A stretch of DNA of 64,000 bases from CAZUGO01 sp964619935 (GTDB lineage Bacteria > Planctomycetota > Phycisphaerae > UBA1845 > CAIVHJ01). Location of the stretch: NCBI GenBank assembly GCA_964619935.1, contig CAZUGO010000015.1:1-64000 (forward strand), given 5' to 3'. Shown piece by piece: positions 1-8,291 of the stretch. Within the stretch, counting starts at the first letter, position 1; every line of letters starts with the position of its first letter. The notes beneath the pieces are model-generated. The model was not told where the DNA came from. It made no database searches and saw nothing but the letters and a program-made list of their open reading frames with translations. The position numbers were made by a program, and so were the translations under genes.

Positions 1-280
1 GAACAAGATCGAGCACCGCATGTTTTCGTTCATCACTCAGAACTGGCGAGGGAAGCCGCTCTTGACGCACGCAACAATCGTGAATCTGATCGCTGCAACG
101 CCGACCAACACGGGTCTTACCGTAAAGTGCGTTCTCGATCGCAGGCAATACCCGAAGAAGGTCAAGGTGACAGACGAGCAGATGCGGCGGATTCGCATAA
201 CCCCCGATGCCTTTCACGGGGATTGGAACTATACTATCCGCCCAGGAAGAGAATAGTTTACCTTATTTATTGACGAGCCC
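1..280 (+). mobile_element. Right end of an ISAzo13-like insertion sequence
   Basis: The window opens inside a transposase gene that ends at 256. The following ~24 bases before the broken TPR frame (to about 280, ending GACGAGCCC) are the likely right terminus of the element. GC content is lower than in the rest of the window. The left part lies outside the window, so the terminal repeat pair and target duplication cannot be checked. The exact end (280, give or take a few bases) is inferred from where the neighbouring TPR coding sequence resumes. Confidence 0.6.
2..256 (+). CDS. ISAzo13 family transposase, C-terminal part (5' end outside window)
   Basis: Open from the left edge in frame 2, giving NKIEHRMFSFITQNWRGKPL at the visible start. 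The last 84 residues of the transposase are present, with the family's typical C-terminal words (NKIEHR.FSFI.QNWRGKPL, then NLIA.T.TNTGL, then DFHGDWNYTI-like DAFHGDWNYTIRP). The DDE catalytic residues would lie upstream, outside the window, so activity cannot be judged. The frame continues to a normal stop at 254-256. The call rests on recalled family similarity; the family assignment is fairly secure, the subgroup is not. Confidence 0.8.
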   Translation, partial: NKIEHRMFSFITQNWRGKPLLTHATIVNLIAATPTNTGLTVKCVLDRRQYPKKVKVTDEQMRRIRITPDAFHGDWNYTIRPGRE

Positions 281-600
281 TAAGCATAGCGCTCAAGAAC
301 CTAGATCATACCGATATGCTGGCAGATCTAGCGTATGTACTTGCCCAACAAGGAAAAACCAAGCTCGCACGCCAATGCGTTGGGATACTTGAGGAGATTC
401 CTGAAGTCCGACGAACATTCTTAGCGAGGGCGTACGTCGCCTTGGGTGACACAGTAAAGGCGATGTCGCTTCTTCGTTGCGCGGTCGCCAGCAGAGAGGG
501 ATGTGTTCAAAACATTGCGCAGGATCCGTGGTTGAGCGCGATCCACGAGCACCCAGTGTTCGTTGAGCTCTTAGAAGAGCTCAACTTACCACAGTTGTGA
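274..600 (+). pseudogene. Truncated TPR-repeat protein, C-terminal fragment
   Basis: Reading from 274 (first codon after a TGA at 271) gives about 108 residues. They carry two TPR-like helix pairs (ADLAYVLAQQGKTKLARQ and ARAYVALGDTVKAMSLLR) and a tail DPWLSAIHEHPVFVELLEEL. That tail is typical of the end of TPR regions in bacterial regulators and kinases. The TPR pattern is already running upstream of the first ATG (316), so the ATG is not a natural start. The frame meets IS sequence at about 280. I read this as the 3' remnant of a larger gene split by the insertion element. It might still be made as a ~94-residue peptide from ATG 316, but no good ribosome site is visible. Confidence 0.6.
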
Positions 601-1462
601 ACGTCGCTTGAGGCTTAAGAGGCGCGGTGTTGCGTCAGGACTCCTGCCGAAACGGCGAAACGGCTCCAAGAATCAAGAATCTTATAATCTTATCCCAAAC
701 AAAGTCTACCCCATGTTCGGTGGGGCAAACAGGCCACAAAACACAAAACGGCCTGAGCTGGCCGAAGCGTGGTGCACGAGGCATGCCCGACAGATTCGCC
801 GCCCGCAGCACCGAGATCAAGAACAAAGGCTCCTGACCCTCCTGACCGTCTTTAGTCCCCGAAGACGGCCAATACACATAGACATACACCGTAATATGAC
901 CGCCGCGTTCCGGGAGACAATCTGCGGCGAATTCGGGCTCGACGCTGAAGCCGGGCCGGTGCGGCACTTGGGCAGCAAGAAAATGTCGCGGCCGCCGGCG
1001 ATGTCCGGGTCGCTAGTGAAATGTCCTACCCGCGGAGGGTCGGCTATCGCCGCAAGTCCATCACCGCGCGGATGATGCGTCCGGCGGGACGCGTCAGAAG
1101 CGCGCACTCTGCCCGGACATTCCCGGAATTCCGCAGGATTCCAGCACCACGATGACGTCGCCATCGTGTTCCCGGACATCGAGTTTGCATCGGTCTTGCT
1201 GTCTTGCTGGGCCGGTCACAGCACCCCATCTGCTGCGCACCGCATATCGCGGGGTCCGGTGGGCCACCCCGACTGGAAATCGCTCTTGGGCAAAGCGAGT
1301 GCCGAACAGGATTCGGTTGCCACCGCTCTCCGATTGTGGTAGGGTGCGTTGACTGGGCCCGGCAAGCCTGCCGCCCTCCGCGTCCACTTCTGTTCACTCT
1401 CTTCAGGCGGCAGGTGCAATCGAAGCACTGACGTTTCAGTCTACCGCGGAAGGAGTGATCTC
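601..1462. other. Intergenic stretch, no supportable gene
   Basis: Open frames here (for example 608-1075 on plus, 1044-1397 on minus) are Arg/Pro-rich, mutually overlapping and lack recognisable domains, so I treat them as chance frames of high-GC DNA. A short AT-rich patch with TATAAT lies near 680, and a CCCCA/TGGGG mini-hairpin at 709-725. A reading frame without a start from 1073 to 1339 has reasonable composition but no family I can name. The last 25 bases hold the ribosome site of the next gene. Confidence 0.5.
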
Positions 1463-2254
1463 ATGAATCCGATCCGAAAGTTGGTGATCTTCGGGATGGC
1501 GAGCCTGCTCATGCCGTCGTCGCTGCCGGCCGGCGTACAGGCGGTGTGGACCGATGCCACCAGCAAAATCGCGCTGGAGCAAGGTCTGCGAACCTGCCAG
1601 GTGGCGGTGAACTTCGATTACCCGGACGAGGACATTCTGCTGTCCGTGGGATTCGCCGACGTGTCCATTACGGACAAGGCGGGGTTCTACCAGTTCCCGC
1701 CGGCGATGGGTGGCGGCAACACCGCGCCGCTGGAGGTCTTTCTGGGCCTGTTCCCGGAACTGATCGCTGACAGCTTCGTGACCATCCAGAAGACCACCGT
1801 GGCGATCGGCTCGGGCGATTGCACGACGTTGGACCCCCAGTTCGACGCCGCGGCGTTCAACAACGACGGCGTGATCGTCGGGGGCTGGTTCTGCAACAAC
1901 CCTCCGTCGGGGCAGGGCGATCCCGATGAAAGCGGCCAGGTGGTGATCATGCAGTTGACCATGACGGAAGGCCAATCCGCCGCCGGCACGCTCACCGTGT
2001 TCTATGGTGGATACGGGGGGAAAGAGACCTACAGCGACGAACTGTCCATCGCCTGCTTCGGGCCGGTGCCTTGCCCGACCGACCTCAATGGTGACGAGAT
2101 GGTCAACCCCGTCGACCTGGCCCAGTTCCTGGGGATTCGCTACAACGCCCAGGGCCAGCCGCAGCCGGGCAGCCCGGCGGACTTCAACGGCGATACCCTG
2201 ATCAACGCCGCCGACCTGGCCCTCCTGCTGGGCAGTTGGGGACCCTGCGACTGA
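1463..2254 (+). CDS. Secreted protein with C-terminal GC-type dockerin repeats
   Basis: 263 residues. The start at 1463 is chosen because AAGGAG stands 7 bases upstream and the frame then opens with a signal peptide (MNPIRKLVIFGMASLLMPSS...GVQA). The longer frame from 1349 lacks this. The middle (~25-200) is an all-beta-looking domain of unknown function with a few Cys residues (GDCTT, FCNN). The C-terminal ~65 residues hold two Ca-loop repeats, DLNGDEMVNPVDLAQFLG and DFNGDTLINAADLALLLG, ending WGPCD. In planctomycetes such tails sit on many unrelated secreted proteins and are thought to be a sorting or surface-anchoring module rather than part of a cellulosome. The substrate is unknown. Confidence 0.85.
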   Translation: MNPIRKLVIFGMASLLMPSSLPAGVQAVWTDATSKIALEQGLRTCQVAVNFDYPDEDILLSVGFADVSITDKAGFYQFPPAMGGGNTAPLEVFLGLFPELIADSFVTIQKTTVAIGSGDCTTLDPQFDAAAFNNDGVIVGGWFCNNPPSGQGDPDESGQVVIMQLTMTEGQSAAGTLTVFYGGYGGKETYSDELSIACFGPVPCPTDLNGDEMVNPVDLAQFLGIRYNAQGQPQPGSPADFNGDTLINAADLALLLGSWGPCD

Positions 2255-2314
2255 CTCAAGGACCCGCCAGGGAATGCACCGCCCAGGGAACCTTCGGTTC
2301 CGACTCGCAGACCG

Positions 2315-2515
2315 TTGCAAGCCTATGCAGTGAAGGTCACGTTGGATGGGCGCAGCCTTGTGTTCGCCGACAGGTTGGCAACCGGCGCCAACAACGGCAC
2401 CAGCCGGTCGAATGCATTCGTTGACTTGCAGGCTGCGCTGGCGGCCGCGCTTCCAGGTATGGAAACTCAACCATCTCGCCCCTGGCCAAGTTCAATCCTG
2501 GGAGATCAACCATGA
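2315..2515 (+). pseudogene. Relic of a secreted beta-helix type protein (N-terminal motif only)
   Basis: One frame contains ADRLATGANNGTSRSNAFVD followed by LQAALAAA. This closely resembles the opening motif (YVD..ATGANNGTSWANAF.DLQ.AL) of planctomycete secreted parallel beta-helix proteins. There is no signal peptide, no ribosome site and no continuation: the frame stops at 2515 inside the next gene. The recognisable part is about 2345-2465. I read it as a decayed fragment, perhaps of a paralogue of the neighbouring secreted proteins. A chance frame is possible but unlikely given the ~25-residue match. Confidence 0.45.
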
Positions 2516-3099
2516 CACATTGGACACGAGTTTGCGAGTCGGTAGTCGCGGGGGCTGTTCTGATTGTCGGGATCAGCGGCTGTGCCAGCGCGAGGGGCGG
2601 TACGGTTTCCGAACGACGTCAGTCCGTGCAGAACATGCGCGCGTCCACGCTCGCGGAGCTGTACCAGAAGCGGCCGGAGTCCAAGGCCAAAGTTGAAAGC
2701 GCCGCGGGGTGCGGTGTTTTTTCGAACGTGGGCAGCAAAGTACTGCTGCTGGCCACGGGCAACGGCTACGGCATCGTCCGCGACGCGGCCACCGGACGCG
2801 ACACCTACATGAGAATGCTCGAACTCGGCGGCGGTCTCGGACTGGGCGTCAAGAAGTACAAGGCCGTCTTTATTTTCCATGATCCCGTGGCGTTGAGAAC
2901 GTTCCTTATTGAAGGATGGGAGGTCGGCGGAGATGCCGACGCGGCCGCCCAGGCGGGCAGCAAGGGCGGTTCGGTGGGAGTCCAAGGGACCAGCGGACAA
3001 CTCGAGGGCCTTGAGGTCTACACCTTCACCGAAGCGGGCCTCGCGCTCAGCGCGACGGCCGCCGCAGCGAAGTATTACCCGGACAAGACGCTGAACTGA
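2512..3099 (+). CDS. YSC84-related lipoprotein
   Basis: 195 residues with a lipoprotein signal (hydrophobic VVAGAVLIVGISGCAS, lipobox G-I-S-G-C). GGGAG lies about 10 bases before the ATG. The mature part matches the bacterial YSC84 (Las17-binding-like) family: GCGVFSNVG, NGYGIVRDAATGRDTYMRM, ELGGGLGLGVKKYKAVFIF, then VYTFTEAGLALSATA and the closing KYYPDKTLN. Family members are periplasmic or membrane-attached lipid-binding-like proteins of uncertain role. Length is normal for the family. It stands alone between the relic at 2315 and the convergent cca gene, so context says little. Confidence 0.85.
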   Translation: MTHWTRVCESVVAGAVLIVGISGCASARGGTVSERRQSVQNMRASTLAELYQKRPESKAKVESAAGCGVFSNVGSKVLLLATGNGYGIVRDAATGRDTYMRMLELGGGLGLGVKKYKAVFIFHDPVALRTFLIEGWEVGGDADAAAQAGSKGGSVGVQGTSGQLEGLEVYTFTEAGLALSATAAAAKYYPDKTLN

Positions 3100-3324
3100 C
3101 CGGCGTGGGGTCGGTCGCACCAGAAATCGAGTTCCGCATAAGGGACGGCACTTCAAAGCCTGAACATACGGAACGAGCGCAGCCCCTCTACGCCTGCGCC
3201 GGAAGGCCCGACTCGCTGACGCACGGGGCGTTCTGATCCTGCATTCGCTGCCGCGCCCCCCTCCGGGCAGCAAACAGACAGCGCCCGGCGTCCGGGGGGG
3301 CAACTGGTGGGGCCCTTTCAGCAG

Positions 3325-4542
3325 TCAAGTCAGCCGGCGGCGCAGCAGTTCCAGGGCCTGTGCCCGTGAAACCAGCGTGAGGTTCAACTGTGCCCGGTAG
3401 CATTCGTCCAGAAGTTCCTTGAAGCGCGGGCCGCCGGTCAGCCCCAGGGCCAGTAGGTCGTCGCCGGTGACCAGCGGATCCGGGGCGACGGCTTCGGCGG
3501 GCACCGCGTGGCTGCGTGCCGCCAGGTCGCGTGCCGGTTGAACATCCCGGCCGTCGGCCAGCAGGCAGGCGGCGTACAGCTCCAGCAGATCAGCGAAGTG
3601 CACGTTGGCCATCAGCAGTTTGAGATCGGCCAGCGATTCCACCCGGTTCTGCAGCGCCTGCTCCAGGTGCTCGAGCAGCCACACCACCGCTTTGCGCTGA
3701 CGATTGCTGTAGGTGAGCGCGCGGCAGATCCGGTCGGCGCTGCGGGGCTCCTGATGGTGGAGCATGGCGGCCGTGGCCAACTCGGTTCCAGCCGCCGCGG
3801 GCAAACACTCCAGGGCCCGGCGGCTGCACTGCAGCGTGGCGGTGGACCACCGGGCGTTCGGCCAGAGGTGCAGCAGCAGACCGGATTCGCACAGCAGGTC
3901 AAAACCGCGGGCCCGAGTGGGGTGGGACAGGATCCGTTCCAGCTCGTCACGAATCCGCTCGGCGCTGATTCGGGCGATCCGATGGGCCCGGGCGTGCATG
4001 GCTTCGAAGGTGTCCTGCTCGATTTCGAAGTCGAGGCGGGCGGCCAGGCGGACGGCGCGGAGCATCCGCAGGTGATCTTCCTCGAAGCGGTCCTCGGGCT
4101 GCCCGATGGCCTGGATCCGGCGGGCCGCCAGGTCGGGCCGGCCGTCCACGTAATCGAGGACTTGGTCGGTCAACAGGTCGTAGAACATGCCGTTGACGGT
4201 GAAGTCGCGGCGGCGGGCATCCTGCTCGGCGGAGCAGAAAGTGACCTGTTCGGGATGGCGACCGTCGAGGTAGGGGCCCTCCCTGCGGAAAGTCGCCACC
4301 TCGATCTGGTGTCGGAAGCGGTGCACCAGGATCACGCCGAAGTGGGCGCCGACCCGTTGGGCTCGCGGAAACAGCCGGCAGATATCGTCGGGATGGGCGG
4401 TGGTGGCGACGTCGTAATCTTCAGGCTCCATGCCCAACAGCAGATCGCGAACACAGCCGCCGGCGAGCAAGGCTTGGTAACCTGCCGCAGTCAGCGTCTT
4501 GACGACGGCCGTGGCGGCCTGTCTGGCGGTCTTCAGAGACAT
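3325..4542 (-). CDS. cca: CCA-adding enzyme / poly(A) polymerase family nucleotidyltransferase
   Basis: 405 residues. The N-terminal half has the class II nucleotidyltransferase signature: LLAGGCVRDLLLG, then EDYDVAT (metal-binding D-x-D), RRRDFTVNGM and the acidic EEDHLRMLRAVRLAARLDF block. The C-terminal helical half covers the tRNA-binding neck/body. It adds or repairs the 3' CCA of tRNAs, or acts as a poly(A) polymerase; sequence alone does not separate the two. A TTG start at 4578 is possible, but ATG 4542 places the MSLKTARQAA start where the family begins. It runs parallel to and 82 bases downstream of rsmD. Confidence 0.88.
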   Translation of the reverse strand: MSLKTARQAATAVVKTLTAAGYQALLAGGCVRDLLLGMEPEDYDVATTAHPDDICRLFPRAQRVGAHFGVILVHRFRHQIEVATFRREGPYLDGRHPEQVTFCSAEQDARRRDFTVNGMFYDLLTDQVLDYVDGRPDLAARRIQAIGQPEDRFEEDHLRMLRAVRLAARLDFEIEQDTFEAMHARAHRIARISAERIRDELERILSHPTRARGFDLLCESGLLLHLWPNARWSTATLQCSRRALECLPAAAGTELATAAMLHHQEPRSADRICRALTYSNRQRKAVVWLLEHLEQALQNRVESLADLKLLMANVHFADLLELYAACLLADGRDVQPARDLAARSHAVPAEAVAPDPLVTGDDLLALGLTGGPRFKELLDECYRAQLNLTLVSRAQALELLRRRLT

Positions 4543-4624
4543 CGTATCAGCATAATCGCAGCCCGACGGCCGCACCAACTCCGCAGGGCCGGCGCGGTCG
4601 GATGCGGACCCACCGCAGGGGGAA

Positions 4625-5218
4625 TCAAGTCCCTGCCCGCAGGAAGCAGACGGTCATGCCTCCGTAACGGCGGCGGTCGAGCACGGTGTGGTGCTCGAAG
4701 CCGAGGCCGGGATCGGCGGCCGGGGTCGGAATCCGCAGAATGACCATGGCATCGGCGGCGACTCCCTGGCTCATCCGCAGATGTTCCAGCAGCCGGGCCA
4801 CCCGGGTCGCCGGACCGAGCGCCTGGGCATCCTGGTAGGGCGGGTCCACAAAGACCAACTCGGCGGCCTCCGCAGCGCCGCCCCCGAGGCCGATATTCCA
4901 GCAGTCGGCTACACGGACCTCGCAGCGCGGCTGGGCGGCCAGGCGGTCGATATTGCGGCGCAGAACCGCGGCGGTCGCGGGGTGCTTCTCGAAGAAGGTG
5001 CACCAGCGCGCCCCCCGAGACAAGGCCTCCAGGCCCAGCGATCCGGTGCCGGCAAACAGGTCGAGGGCGACGCACGGCGGCAACTCGCCCGGGCTGGCCA
5101 GCCGTGCGCCCAGAATGTTGAAGACCGATTCTTTGACCTGATCGAGGATCGGGCGGGTGCCCTTCCCGGGCGGGGGGAGCAGGGGGACGCCGCGCCATTG
5201 TCCAGCAATGATCCGCAT
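4625..5218 (-). CDS. rsmD: 16S rRNA (guanine966-N2)-methyltransferase
   Basis: 197 residues. The start at 5218 gives the classic RsmD opening MRIIAGQWRG; the longer frame to 5413 has no such homology. The SAM-binding loop is ALDLFAGTGSLGLEALSRGA, followed by the acidic FFEKHPAT strand and the catalytic (N/D)PPY motif, here FVDPPY. The late YGGMTVCFLRAG is typical of the family end. It methylates G966 of 16S rRNA during 30S assembly. With cca it forms a small RNA-modification pair on the minus strand, divergent from the lipoprotein at 5329. Confidence 0.92.
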   Translation of the reverse strand: MRIIAGQWRGVPLLPPPGKGTRPILDQVKESVFNILGARLASPGELPPCVALDLFAGTGSLGLEALSRGARWCTFFEKHPATAAVLRRNIDRLAAQPRCEVRVADCWNIGLGGGAAEAAELVFVDPPYQDAQALGPATRVARLLEHLRMSQGVAADAMVILRIPTPAADPGLGFEHHTVLDRRRYGGMTVCFLRAGT

Positions 5219-5250
5219 GGGGGTAGGGTCGTTCCGCCGGCGACCGTCGA

Positions 5251-5278
5251 TTGCAAATCGCCCGGGAGCCATTAAGAT
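5251..5278 (+). promoter_or_regulatory. Sigma70-type promoter for the lipoprotein gene at 5329
   Basis: -35 TTGCAA (5251-5256), 16-bp spacer, -10 TAAGAT (5273-5278). Predicted transcript start is near 5285, about 44 bases before the GTG start. It matches the pattern of the other promoters in the window. Confidence 0.55.
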
Positions 5279-5328
5279 TCGCGGGCATTGTTTCACGGTT
5301 GGGTCACCGTGGCAAGGAGGACCATGGC

Positions 5329-6153
5329 GTGCAACGCGGACCGTGGCTTCACCGTATCGCCGGCGTACTTTCCGCGGTTGGATTGGGCGCGTGTGGTTGC
5401 GTGACCGGTTCATTGGCCACCGACAGCGGTCCGTCGACTGTCGGGCCGTGGTCGACCGCCCCGCGGCAGGACGTCCACGCCGGCGAGCGGGTTCGTTTCA
5501 GCATGATCCTGCAGGAGCCGCTGCGCCCCGGCCGGGTGTCGCTTGCCGATTGGGCTGACTATGCGGTGGTATCGGGGTTGGGTGAGCGCGTGGAATTGGA
5601 GCCGGGCGCCGACGATCGCTTCGAGTACGATCACCTGCTGGAGGCCGGGCCGGGCCAGACCCTGCGGGTTACCCTGGCGGCATTCCGGATTCGGGGGCAC
5701 CGCGATTACATGAGAATCCGTGGGGAGTGGCGGCAATCGGCCAGCCCGTTGGATGATGCCGACGAGTTGATGGCCGAGGTGGCCGTGGCGTTGCGGGTCT
5801 ACCAGAGCCACGTGGACCAGGCCATCCCCAAACCCCTGGCCGACTTGGACTGGACCACCGCCCGGTTGCTGCTGACCCGTAGTGATGGAGCGGTTTCAGC
5901 AATCCCGAAGGCCGACGCCCTGCGGGCCGGTGGGTCGGACGGGCTCCCCGCCGGTAACCAGCCCGAGGGGCCGCCACCCCGCAAGACCGACGGGTTTCAT
6001 GTGAGCGGGCCTGATGACGCCGGCCGTTTTCGCATTCAGTACGACCCGACCGCCGAGCAAGTCAATAAGTCCGGGGTGACCCGGGCGGCGCTGCACGTTC
6101 GCGATGTCAACCAAGTCGACCACGCTTACGAGTTTGATATCGCCACACCGTGA
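5329..6153 (+). CDS. Planctomycete lipoprotein of unknown function
   Basis: 274 residues from GTG 5329. AAGGAGG at 5314-5320 fixes this start, and the in-between ATG 5324 is out of frame. The N-terminus is a lipoprotein signal (LHRIAGVLSAVGLGACGC). The mature protein has a beta-rich part with RVRFSMILQEPLRPGRVSLA and FEYDHLLEAGPGQTLRVTLA. A central helical stretch follows (LMAEVAVALRVYQSHVDQAI), then a low-complexity Pro/Gly linker around 225-245, and a final strand-rich segment (GRFRIQYDPTAEQVNKSGVT...VDHAYEFDIATP). I do not recognise a named family. It is transcribed from its own promoter, towards hisS. Confidence 0.7.
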   Translation: MQRGPWLHRIAGVLSAVGLGACGCVTGSLATDSGPSTVGPWSTAPRQDVHAGERVRFSMILQEPLRPGRVSLADWADYAVVSGLGERVELEPGADDRFEYDHLLEAGPGQTLRVTLAAFRIRGHRDYMRIRGEWRQSASPLDDADELMAEVAVALRVYQSHVDQAIPKPLADLDWTTARLLLTRSDGAVSAIPKADALRAGGSDGLPAGNQPEGPPPRKTDGFHVSGPDDAGRFRIQYDPTAEQVNKSGVTRAALHVRDVNQVDHAYEFDIATP

Positions 6154-6212
6154 GCCAGAGGCGCTTGGTGGGGCCGCGGACCCGCTGGATGAGGCGCTCC
6201 TGGTGCCCGGGG

Positions 6213-6241
6213 TTGGGGAGCGGCCACCCTCCGGCTATACT
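6213..6241 (+). promoter_or_regulatory. Probable promoter of hisS
   Basis: -10 TATACT (6236-6241) with a weak -35 TTGGGG (6213-6218) at a 17-bp spacing. Transcript start would be about 6248, giving a very short leader before the GGGAG and TTG start of hisS. Confidence 0.4.
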
Positions 6242-6264
6242 CAGCCCAGCGATGGGAGCAGCAG

Positions 6265-7599
6265 TTGAAGTTCCAGAACGTCAAAGGGACCCGCGATTTC
6301 TATCCCGACGACATGCGCACGCTCAACTGGCTGATCGACGCCTGGCGGAGGGTGTCGCGGCGGCACGGGTTCGTGGAGTATGGCGGCCCGACCTTTGAAT
6401 ACCTTGACCTGTACACCGCCAAGAGCGGCGACGGAATCGTCTCCGAGCTGTTCAGTTTCGAAGATCGCGGTGGTCGCCGTCTGGCGTTGCGGCCTGAGAT
6501 GACCCCGACATTGGCCCGGATGGTGGCCGCCCGGGCCAGCGCCCTGCCCAAGCCGATCAAGTGGTTCAGTGTGCCCAGCTTCTTTCGGGCGGAGAACCCA
6601 CAGCGCGGCCGGCTGCGCGAGTTCTACCAGTGGAATGTCGACATCATCGGAACGCCCCCGGACGCCGACACCATGGCCGATGCTGAATGCATCGGGGTGG
6701 CGGTCGATTTTCTGGTGGAAGCAGGCTTTACACCGCAACAGGTCGAGGTCCGCATCAGCTCGCGGAATCTGATGGGCCAGGTGCTTGCCGCCCTGGGGGT
6801 GCCGCCGGTACGCCTGGAAGCGGCATACGCCGTATTGGACAAGCGCGACAAGGTCCCCGCGGATGCGTTCGCTGCGGGCCTGGGGACACTGGGCCTCACC
6901 GCTGAGGGCGCGGCCACCCTGTCGCGGTTGGCCGGATTGCGCGGACCGCCCGGGCTGGCGCTGGCCGCCGAACTGCTCGATCAATTGCCGCCGGACGCCT
7001 CGCCGGTGCGGGCTGTTGCCGCGGTGCTGGACATCCTCCAGGACATGAAGATCGCCGACTTTTGCGTCTTTGATCCCGGCGTGGTGCGGGGGCTGGCCTA
7101 CTACACCGGCACCGTCTTTGAGATCTACAGCACCGGCACGCTCAAGCGGGCCATCTGTGGCGGCGGGCGATATGACGGATTGCTCCGCGAAGTCGGCGGC
7201 CCGGAGATGTCCGCGGTGGGGTTCGGCATGGGCGATGTCGTGCTGCTGGACCAGCTTCTGGAAGTGGGGTGGTCGCCGCCGCCGGCGGAGCGTGTGACCT
7301 TCTTTGTGGTCTGCGAAGATCCTACCCGGATGTCCGAGGTGCTGCCGATCGCCAGCCTGGTCCGCCGCGAACTCAGGGAGCCGTGCAACTACAGCTATCG
7401 CCGAGGTTCGCTGCGCAAGCAGATGCAGGAGGCGGCGGCCTGCCAGGCCCGCTGCGTGATCATCATCGGAGACCGGCTCAGCGTCAAAGCCATGGACTCA
7501 CAAGCCCAATGGCCGCTTACGTTCAACGGTCCGCTGCGCGGCCCGCAGGACTGTGCGGCGCTTCAGGCTGAGCTGGCGGAGGCGCTCGAGCGGCTGTGA
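6265..7599 (+). CDS. hisS: Histidyl-tRNA synthetase
   Basis: 444 residues. The TTG start at 6265 is preceded by GGGAG and yields MKFQNVKGTRDFYPDDMR, the standard HisRS opening (KGTRD). Class II core: motif-1 region, LALRPEMTPTLARM and the adenylate-binding FRAENPQRGRLREFYQWNVD. The histidine-specific motif is RGLAYYTGTVFE, and ICGGGRYDGL is motif 3. A C-terminal anticodon-binding domain follows from ~340. The 'RPEMTP' form instead of 'RPEGTA' is seen in a subset of bacterial HisRS. It charges tRNA-His. The stop codon overlaps a possible GTG start of the next gene, so the two are probably co-transcribed. Confidence 0.93.
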   Translation: MKFQNVKGTRDFYPDDMRTLNWLIDAWRRVSRRHGFVEYGGPTFEYLDLYTAKSGDGIVSELFSFEDRGGRRLALRPEMTPTLARMVAARASALPKPIKWFSVPSFFRAENPQRGRLREFYQWNVDIIGTPPDADTMADAECIGVAVDFLVEAGFTPQQVEVRISSRNLMGQVLAALGVPPVRLEAAYAVLDKRDKVPADAFAAGLGTLGLTAEGAATLSRLAGLRGPPGLALAAELLDQLPPDASPVRAVAAVLDILQDMKIADFCVFDPGVVRGLAYYTGTVFEIYSTGTLKRAICGGGRYDGLLREVGGPEMSAVGFGMGDVVLLDQLLEVGWSPPPAERVTFFVVCEDPTRMSEVLPIASLVRRELREPCNYSYRRGSLRKQMQEAAACQARCVIIIGDRLSVKAMDSQAQWPLTFNGPLRGPQDCAALQAELAEALERL

Positions 7600-7637
7600 T
7601 TCCGAAGGGGGGGGGCGGTGGAACGGGGGGTGCAGGG

Positions 7638-8132
7638 GTGCGCCGTCACATTCATTACGAATCGGCTTTTGAGGACCGTTTGCGGGCCGGCGGCGTGCCG
7701 TATGTCGCGGTGGACGAGACCCGCCGGGCCCAGTTCTCGGGATCGCGGATCAAGTCATTCGATTTCCTGGTCTATCGTCCGAGCGGGCCGCACTGGCTGG
7801 TCGATGTCAAAGGCCGCAAGTTTCCGTATGACACACTCGCCAACCGCCGGAGCTGGGAAAACTGGGTCACCCGCGACGATCTCGATCACCTCGTGGAGTG
7901 GGAGCGGGCCTTTGGCGACAGTTTTGCCGGCATGTTGGTCTTTGCCTACTGGCTGCGGGGTTCTCGGCAGCGCTGGCCGTTCTCCGGACTGCACCGCTTT
8001 CGAGAGCGGTTCTATGCATTCCTGGCGGTGCCCATCCGGACGTATCGTGACCACTGCGTGTCGCGCTCCCCGCGTTGGCAAACCGTCACGGTGCCTGCCG
8101 GCGTGTTTCGTCGTCTGGCACGACCGCTGTAG
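7638..8132 (+). CDS. HYExAFE family protein, possible PD-(D/E)XK-like nuclease fold
   Basis: 164 residues from GTG 7638; an alternative GTG at 7596 overlaps the hisS stop and adds a Gly-rich 14-residue lead. It begins RRHIHYESAFEDRLRAGGV, the signature that names this planctomycete family. A strand with Asp (IKSFDFLVY) and then WLVDVKGRKFPYD follow. The order Glu (helix) - Asp - D-x-K matches the active-site layout of PD-(D/E)XK nucleases; this is my inference, not an established function. The C-terminal half has several Trp/Arg-rich segments. Its position directly behind hisS suggests shared transcription, not necessarily a shared role. Confidence 0.75.
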   Translation: MRRHIHYESAFEDRLRAGGVPYVAVDETRRAQFSGSRIKSFDFLVYRPSGPHWLVDVKGRKFPYDTLANRRSWENWVTRDDLDHLVEWERAFGDSFAGMLVFAYWLRGSRQRWPFSGLHRFRERFYAFLAVPIRTYRDHCVSRSPRWQTVTVPAGVFRRLARPL

Positions 8133-8190
8133 GTTCCAACTTCCCGGGCGGCCTGTGAGTTGTTTTTTGGGTCTGCCTGCCCCCCCGAGC

Positions 8191-8218
8191 TTGACGTTGC
8201 CGGGTTGTGGATTATGAT
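8191..8218 (+). promoter_or_regulatory. Sigma70-type promoter of the LysM gene
   Basis: TTGACG (8191-8196), 16-bp spacer, TATGAT (8213-8218). Expected start is near 8225, giving a leader of ~67 bases. One of the best promoter matches in the window. Confidence 0.65.
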
Positions 8219-8291
8219 TTATTCAGGTTCTGCGCGGTCTCTTGCCCCGTTTGGACATCCTGGTGAACCGGTGACTGAGGAAGGATAGATC

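Noticed and set aside
1073..1339. Start-less frame ending ALRLW, vaguely like a chalcone-isomerase tail
   Set aside because: The resemblance is weak, there is no start codon or ribosome site, and composition alone does not support it.
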